From contig NC_056523.1 of assembly GCF_019175285.1 (NCBI RefSeq), forward strand, positions 204,875,000 through 204,938,999: a DNA stretch of 64,000 nt, in the 5' to 3' direction. Source of the stretch: Sceloporus undulatus. Its lineage: Eukaryota; Chordata; Lepidosauria; Squamata; Phrynosomatidae. Numbering within the stretch: the first letter of the stretch is position 1; each line of letters starts with the position of its first letter. Positions 58,741 through 64,000 of the stretch are shown here, piece by piece. The notes beneath the pieces are model-generated. The model did no database searches, had not been told where the DNA came from, and saw only the letters and a program-made list of their open reading frames with translations. The position numbers and the translations under genes are program-made.

Positions 58741-59464
58741 TGTGGTGCACAGAACAGCTGGCTGACCAATCAGAAAGCAGCTGAGGTCCTGCCAATACAA
58801 TTTGTTTGTTTGTTTGTTTGTTTGTTTGTTTATATCCCGCTCTTTTCCCAGGACTGGGACTCAGAATGTGGGCTGGGACCTTTGAACATTCCATGTGTCT
58901 GTTGGTTTTGGCAGTTGGAATGTTGTCAGTTGGGATTTGACAGTTGGGAATTGAGTGGAGGGAACAGTGAAGTCCAAGAGAGGACTGGGTTCCAGAATTT
59001 CTTGAGGGAAAAGTCAGGGTTTGGTTTGTGACCAAGAAGGGTCTGTTATGACCAGTGAGGGACAGTGATAGAATTAGAGTCTGAAATTGAGAGACTTGAG
59101 AGATAACTGGACTATGGAAGAGGGTTTCAGTTAGTTATTATCCTGAGGGATACAATAGCCTTGGTGGCTGAGTTAGTCAAAAGAATTGCCTAAAGAGGAA
59201 CAGGGAAGTCCTGAGGTGGTTAAAGAGTATCTGGGGAAAGAAGAATATCAGTAACGAAGTAAAGAGTAGTACAGATGTAACTAAGTAACACAAGAAAAAA
59301 CTATGATAACAACTTCACATCGTTGATACTATATACAATTTTATTTTTAAATAAACTTTTGTTATTGTTTAAAGAAACATGTGGCCTGAGTTATGAAACA
59401 CAAAAACACACTACTATACCTTAAAGACAAGAATAGGATGCCACAATAGGAAAGCTTGGTTACA
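58741..59464 (+). repeat. second LTR of the retroelement
   Basis: Preceded by the purine tract aaagggggaaggtg and starting tgtggtgcacagaac. It shares many blocks with 53420-54069 and ends cttggttaca. A reversed LINE tail at 58800-58866, starting with (tttg)n and tttatatcccgctctttt, is inserted in it. Confidence 0.7.
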
Positions 59465-59469
59465 TAATC

Positions 59470-59487
59470 TGGTGGCAGCGGTGGGAT
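59470..59487 (+). other. primer-binding site, tRNA-Leu type
   Basis: tggtggcagcggtgggat is complementary to the 3' end of vertebrate tRNA-Leu(AAG) (atcccaccgctgccacca), as I recall that tRNA. It lies five bases after the second LTR. Confidence 0.6.
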
Positions 59488-59539
59488 AATAAGACCCAGG
59501 CTGCTGTCATCAGTTGAATTTAGTGGTAGGGCATAATCG

Positions 59540-59668
59540 TTACAGTGACTTTGAACTCTTTGTAAATATTGACTCCTAATCCTTTGCAATTCTTGCTTGA
59601 TCTCTCAGATGCTATCACTAAAGAGAAAGGTCAGTGCAAAATGTGGATCATCCCATGAGTTTCACATG
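59540..59668 (+). repeat. split direct duplication, copy 2, first part
   Basis: Matches 32603-32705, ending at the shared atcccatgagttt. The similarity stops there because copy 1 jumps to the sequence found here at 62893. Confidence 0.8.
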
Positions 59669-60518
59669 CTGTGCTTTAAATGCACCTCCTCTGTTTCAGT
59701 TGGCAGGACCAAAGTCTGTGCTTTGCTGTTCAAGATTTTGCTTCTGTTTAAGCTCAGCATAAAGTGAAGGTGTGTGGGAGTGACTTCTTGTTCTTAGTTC
59801 ATATTGTGCATGGATATTTTGAGCAATCCATGAGAAGCCACTTCTCTTCTGAAAAGAGATGGTGTGTGTGATCTTTCAGCAGTCGTCCTTTCTAGATGCT
59901 CTCTTGATTAACTCTGATTACAAAAGTGGATTCTCCTTGCAGTACAGTAGATCTGGTTCATGTGCTTCTCTCCAGGGTTTGTTGGGAAATGACGGTTGTT
60001 AATTTCTAGACAAATAGGCATTCTAAGACATCCCCAATTCATCTGCTTGTCTGTGAGGATGGCTCAAGTGGGTGTGTGTGTGTTGTGTGTGTGTGTAGGT
60101 AATTATGTGTCTCACTTTTAAAAGCTGCATTTTAGGACAGTGACATGGTCCAAATTGGGAGCACAGCAGCAGCCAAAAGGTTAAAGCCTCATTGCTCACC
60201 TGTTCTGTACACCCCCATAATCGTTTATTATATGAAGGGTATGAGCCTTCCACAGGAAAGGTGGGGGGTATAAATGGTATGAATGAATGAATAGTTGTCA
60301 TCAGGATGTTAAAGAGTTTTTGAAAATGAACTCCTTTGTCTTTTTAATCTCTGCATCTGACTCACTAAGTGCAGTTTATCAATAGTTTGTTGAAATATTT
60401 GTATTTGTGGAGGTAGACATCTCAACTTCCTTTACCTGCACACATGCAACTCTGGGCACCGTCATGAACAGTCTTATAAATGTTTGCAGAGATCTAGCAC
60501 CCAGGATCCCTCAGAGGA
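59669..60518. other. no gene or clear repeat recognised
   Basis: A (tg)n tract lies at 60071-60097. This interval is absent from copy 1 of the duplication. Confidence 0.45.
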
Positions 60519-60660
60519 ATAGAATCATAGAATTGGAAGAGACCTCACAGGCCAATGCATCCAACCCTCTGCCATGCAGGAATACACAACCAAGGCACCC
60601 CTGACAGATGGCTATCCAGACTGTGTTTAAAGACCTCGAAAGAAGGAGACTCTACCTTCC
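60519..60660 (-). mobile_element. CR1 LINE 3' end, reverse strand
   Basis: aatagaatcatagaattgga, agagacctcacaggcc, aaccctctgccatgcaggaa, tacacaaccaaggcacccct, gacagatggctatccagact is the complement of a CR1 3' end with its attctatg terminal repeat. 60661-61080 holds only a SINE-like phrase (gacttatggtgaccccatga, 60740). Confidence 0.75.
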
Positions 60661-61081
60661 CTGTTTCTTTGCCTTGATTTTGAACCTTTGGACTGGGGTG
60701 GGCATCATGCAGTTGTTTTCCACTGCCATCAAGTGAACTTTGACTTATGGTGACCCCATGAATGAGGCCAACCAGCAGCAACATTTCCAGGGTACTCCAA
60801 ACAGTAAACCCTTTCATCTGGTTTTATGTTTCCCCTTGTCTTCCTCAGGTTGGTTCCCCACAGTTTGTCCCTATTCTCTTTGCAATCTTTGTACTTTTCA
60901 AGACAGGATTCCCCTGAATTTTTGTATTGGTGCTTCTGCAATCTTAGTGATTGCTCTTCAATAAATTCCTACATCTCCAGAATCTGAAACTTCATTGCCC
61001 TTCTGCAAACCATTGCCTTCTCTGCAAACTGCCGGTTCCCTGTGTCTGTTGATATCTCTTGTGTTGCTGGTGTACTGGGGT

Positions 61082-61274
61082 TTTTTATTTATTTATTTTT
61101 ATGGTATTTATATCCCGCCCTTCAGCCCTAATGGCTCTCAGAGTGGCTTACAATTATTATTTTTAATTAATGGTCCCCTGCCCTCAGGCTTACATCTAAA
61201 AGACACGACACAAAAGGTGAAGGGAATGTGGAGGGAAAGGGGATGAGGTCCAGTAGTTCTTCTTTCCCTCTGAT
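61082..61274 (-). mobile_element. L2/CR1-type LINE 3' UTR, reverse strand
   Basis: tttatttatttatttttatg, gtatttatatcccgcccttc, agccctaatggctctcagag, tggcttacaattatt is the complement of a LINE terminus. The 86-bp array grows directly out of its inner side. Confidence 0.65.
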
Positions 61275-62550
61275 GCCTGGACCAAGGCAGATGGACTGGA
61301 GAGGGGCACTTCTTCTTCAGGCTAGCCTGGTGGAGCTGGGCCTGGCTGGTCAACTCCCTCGCAGGCCGGAGGATGGCAGTTATGGAGGGAGGAGTCTCTT
61401 CCTTCAGGCTACCCCGATGGAGCTGGGCCTGCCTGGTCAACTTCCTCGCAGGCCGGAGGATGGCAGTTATGGAGGGAGGAGTCTTCCTTTAGGCTAGCTC
61501 TGATGGAGCTAGGCCTGCCTGGTCAACTCCCTTGAGGCCGGAGGATGGCAATTATGGAGGGACGAGTCTTCTCCTTCAGTCTAGCCCTGATGGAGCTGGG
61601 CCTGGCTGGTCAACTCCCTCTCAGCCGGAAGATGACAGTTATGGAGGGGGAGTCTCTTCTCCAGGCTAGCCCTGATGGAGCTGGGCCTGGCTGGTCACTC
61701 CCTCGCAGGCCAGAGGATGGCAGTCATGGGTGATGAGTCTCTTCCTTTAGGCTAGCCCTGATGGAGCTGGGCCTGCCTGGTCAACTCCCTTGCAGGCCGG
61801 AGGATGGCAGTTATGGAGGGAGGAGTCTTCTTCCTTCAGTCTAGCACTGATGGAACTGGTCCTGCCTGGTCAACTCCCTCTCAGGCCGGAAGATGACAGT
61901 TATGGAGGGAGAAGTCTCTTCCTTTAGGCTAGCTCTGATGGAGCTGGGCCTGCCTGGTCAACTTCCTCGCAGGCCGGAGGATGGCAGTCATGGAGGGAGG
62001 ATTCTCTTCCTTTGGCTAGTCCTGATGGAGCTGGGCCTGCCTGGTCAACTTCCTCGCAGGCCGGAGGATGCAGTTATGGAGGGAGGAGTCTTCCTTTAGG
62101 CTAGCTCTGATGGAGCTAGGCCTGCCTGGTCAACTCCCTTGCAGGCCGGAGGATGGCAGTTATGGAGGGACGAGTTTCTCCCTCCGTCATCTAGCCCTGA
62201 TGGAGCTGGGCCTGGCTGGTCAACTCCCTCTCAGGCGGAAGATGACAGTTATGGAGAGAGGAGTCTCTTCTTCCAGGCTAGCCTGATGGAGCTGGGCCTG
62301 GCTGGTCAACTTCCTCGCAGGCCGGAGGATGGCAGTTATGGAGGGAGGAGTCTTCCTTTAGGCTAGCCCTGATGGAGCTGATCCTGCCTGGTCAACTCCC
62401 TCTCAGGCTGAGGAAGATGACAGTTATGGAGGAGAGTCTCTTCCTTCGGCTAGCCCCGATGAACTGGGCCTGGCTGGTCAACTTCCTCGCAGGCCGGAGG
62501 ATGGCAGTTTGGAGGGAGGAGTCTCTTTCTTCAGGGTAGCCCTAATGGAG
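61275..62550. repeat. 86-87-bp minisatellite, ~15 copies
   Basis: The unit contains gctagccctgatggagctgg, gcctggctggtcaactccct, cgcaggccggaggatggcag, ttatggagggaggagtctct, tccttcag. The word tggagctggg recurs at 61331, 61418, 61504, 61591, 61676, 61762 and on at steps of 85-87. A unit of 87 equals 29 codons, so short frames reading MELGLPGQLPRRPEDGSYG appear repeatedly, but indels break them. Confidence 0.95.
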
Positions 62551-62576
62551 TTGCATAGCACAGAAACAGAGAAAAC

Positions 62577-62992
62577 AATTACTCTATTTATTCAACTATA
62601 AGTCGACTCATGTTAAGTCAAGGGCAAGTTTCGGAGCCAGGATATGGATTTTGCTATGACCCGTGGATAGGTCGAGGGTAAAATTTAGGGGCATATAACA
62701 AAGGATCTAAAGGATGAAGCAAAGCAAAATAATGTCAAAGAACTTATAAAATTCCAGCAGACATAACTCTATGTGCTGGTTCTTAAGACTGGATTGATGA
62801 AGGGCAGAGGAGAGTCAGTGCTTCACCATATTATAATTTTGCTTTTCATCAACAGATGGTTCCTCTTTTAAATAAGAGTTAAAGTACAGTACTTACATTG
62901 ACCCATGGATACATCGACTCAGGTTTGGGTTTTTTTGCGTCAGTTTTTGACTAAAATTTCTAGACTTATACATGAGTATATACAGTAAGCAG
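62577..62992. mobile_element. MITE family A, complete copy
   Basis: Left end attactctatttattcaact with ataagtcgactc; right end agacttatacatgagtatat with acagta. It contains taggtcgagggtaaaattta and agttaaagtacagtacttac. Its right part is what copy 1 of the duplication retains. Confidence 0.7.
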
Positions 62993-63745
62993 CAGTTCTT
63001 TAGTGTTGTAGGGTGTTAAGAGTTTGGTTCTTCCATATCGCAGTTTCCATAGATGGAAATTAACTACTACACTGGGGACATCTGTTTCCAGAAGTTTAAA
63101 ATTTAGGTCAGAAAGGGCTTCTTTCTTTTGGATCCCAGCTCCCAGAATCCACCATCCAGCATGACTGAGTGACTGTGGGCGCTGTACTCTGAAAAGTAAC
63201 TTTTGAGCTGTGATTCTGTTGTTTAGTTGTACAGTACTCTAGATGGGGAAGGAAGCAAAACTGTTCTCATTGTGCTGCAAAGAGAAGCTGGGATGTGGGG
63301 AGTAAGAAGAAAATATACACGCAGTAGTAGAGATTATTGTATGAATTTTGTTTCCTGAAGATCCTTTTTCAAAATGCTGGGTTTCTGTCAACATTAAGCA
63401 ACCCAGGTTACAAAAAAAACAAAACAAACCCCAAAACAAAACTTGCAATTATGCCAGTTAGGGTTAGTGTCTCTAAATGTGACATGAGCCCATGAATCAC
63501 TTCAGCTATTGTGGCTAATGAAATTTCTTGAACTGTGGTCTTGCAACCTCATGCAAGCTAAACCAATGCCAGATTCTCATTATCAGAATATCAGAGCTAA
63601 GGATGCAGTCTCTGGGAGTTCTGGGAAGTGTGCTTTGACAGAAGCAAACAGGTCTAGCATTCAGTGACATCGGAGGGATGCCGCATCCTGACAGGAGTAA
63701 AATTGTACTTTGGCTGGTGCATGTCATGTGTTGTTGCTGTAACAG
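62893..63745 (+). repeat. split direct duplication, copy 2, second part
   Basis: Matches 32708-33575 through gtagcagttctttagtgttg, catatcgcagtttccat, ccaccatccagcatgactga and gacatcggagggatgccgc to ctgtaacagca. After that the loci diverge completely. Confidence 0.85.
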
Positions 63746-64000
63746 CAGATAATAAGAGGAGTGAAATGAGACAGTGGAGTCGCTAGGGGTGTGGTGTGTG
63801 TGTGTGTGTGTGGTGTGTGTGTGGACTGCACCAGGTGACACTCCAAGGTGATACCACTGCTCTTCAGGCGTCTGCTTGTGGCAAAAGGGGCTGTGGCATT
63901 CACCGATATCTTTAAAGTGCTGAAGGAGTGGGGAGTGGGGGGGGGCTCAGTGGGAAGAGAAGGAGAGGCGCCAGGTTTTGGGTTTTTTAAAATTAAAATG
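63746..64000. other. unclassified repeat-like end of window
   Basis: A (tg)n tract lies at 63796-63825. The phrase caggtgacactccaaggtga, gcattcaccgatatctttaa resembles a dispersed lizard repeat that I cannot name. Confidence 0.35.

Larger units (their letters stand above)
53420..59530 (+). mobile_element. decayed LTR retroelement with nested insertions
   Basis: A fossil element. Two related long terminal repeats (53420-54069 and 58741-59464) enclose about 4.7 kb. Each LTR is followed by a primer-binding site (near 54075 and at 59470-59487), and a purine-rich tract precedes the second LTR. The inside keeps a gag-like, lysine- and glutamate-rich, coiled-coil region at about 56430-57525; no convincing pol was found on this strand. 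It is broken in many places (well over ten) and carries at least three later insertions. The family is not certain: an endogenous-retrovirus-like or Gypsy-like element primed by tRNA-Leu. The LTRs differ clearly, so it is not recent, though sequence error inflates the distance. Confidence 0.65.

Noticed and set aside
61228-62366. Repetitive secreted protein encoded by the minisatellite
   Set aside because: Frames are broken every few units by 85- and 86-base steps and there is no start or splice context.
61275-62550. CRISPR-like array of regular repeats
   Set aside because: The units are contiguous 86-base tandem copies with no unique spacers, in vertebrate DNA.

Overview
The window is vertebrate nuclear DNA, almost certainly from a squamate reptile (lizard). 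The evidence is the repeat set: L2- and CR1-type LINEs, RTE/BovB-type LINE pieces, L1 3' ends, 5S rRNA-derived SINEs, tRNA-derived SINEs with CAA-rich tails, and many TA-flanked or hAT-like miniature DNA transposons (MITEs). It is a draft assembly: runs of 25 N (11770, 16808, 36050, 53364) and 100 N (30815) separate contigs, and coding stretches carry many small indels, as expected of poorly polished long reads.

One host gene is clear. ACO1 (cytosolic aconitase / iron-regulatory protein 1) runs on the + strand from about 38.98 to 52.23 kb, with nine recognisable internal exons. They carry the substrate-binding Asp-Ser-His, the first iron-sulphur cysteine and the region of the Cys-x-x-Cys pair. 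The first three exons read cleanly; the later six have canonical splice sites but scattered indels. The 5' exons, one short middle exon and the 3' third were not found. Two other splice-bounded open stretches (2.47-2.57 kb minus, 51.36-51.48 kb plus) are possible exons of unknown genes.

Layout: 0-3.7 kb, MITEs and LINE/BovB tails. 3.75-8.58 kb, left arm of a 5-kb inverted duplication. 8.6-11.8 kb, spacer with a young 5'-truncated L2. 11.8-16.8 kb, right arm, which fills a whole contig between two gaps and is probably a redundant, inverted allelic contig. 16.8-19.9 kb, L1 tail, MITEs, SINE and low-complexity tracts. 20.0-23.9 kb, a near full-length L2 with duplicated 5' monomers, one interrupted by a TA-flanked MITE. 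24-30.8 kb, SINEs, BovB and a locally amplified MITE. 30.9-36.0 kb, 5S-derived SINE, the first copy of a split duplication, and a GC-rich foldback structure. 36.1-53.4 kb, BovB tail and ACO1. 53.4-59.5 kb, a decayed LTR retroelement with nested insertions. 59.5-64 kb, the second copy of the split duplication, enclosing a 15-copy 86-bp minisatellite.

I found no undescribed biological system. The most interesting structures are the foldback element at 34.7-35.9 kb, the L2 promoter-monomer duplication with its built-in empty site, and the large duplications that may be assembly products. All identities were judged by eye.
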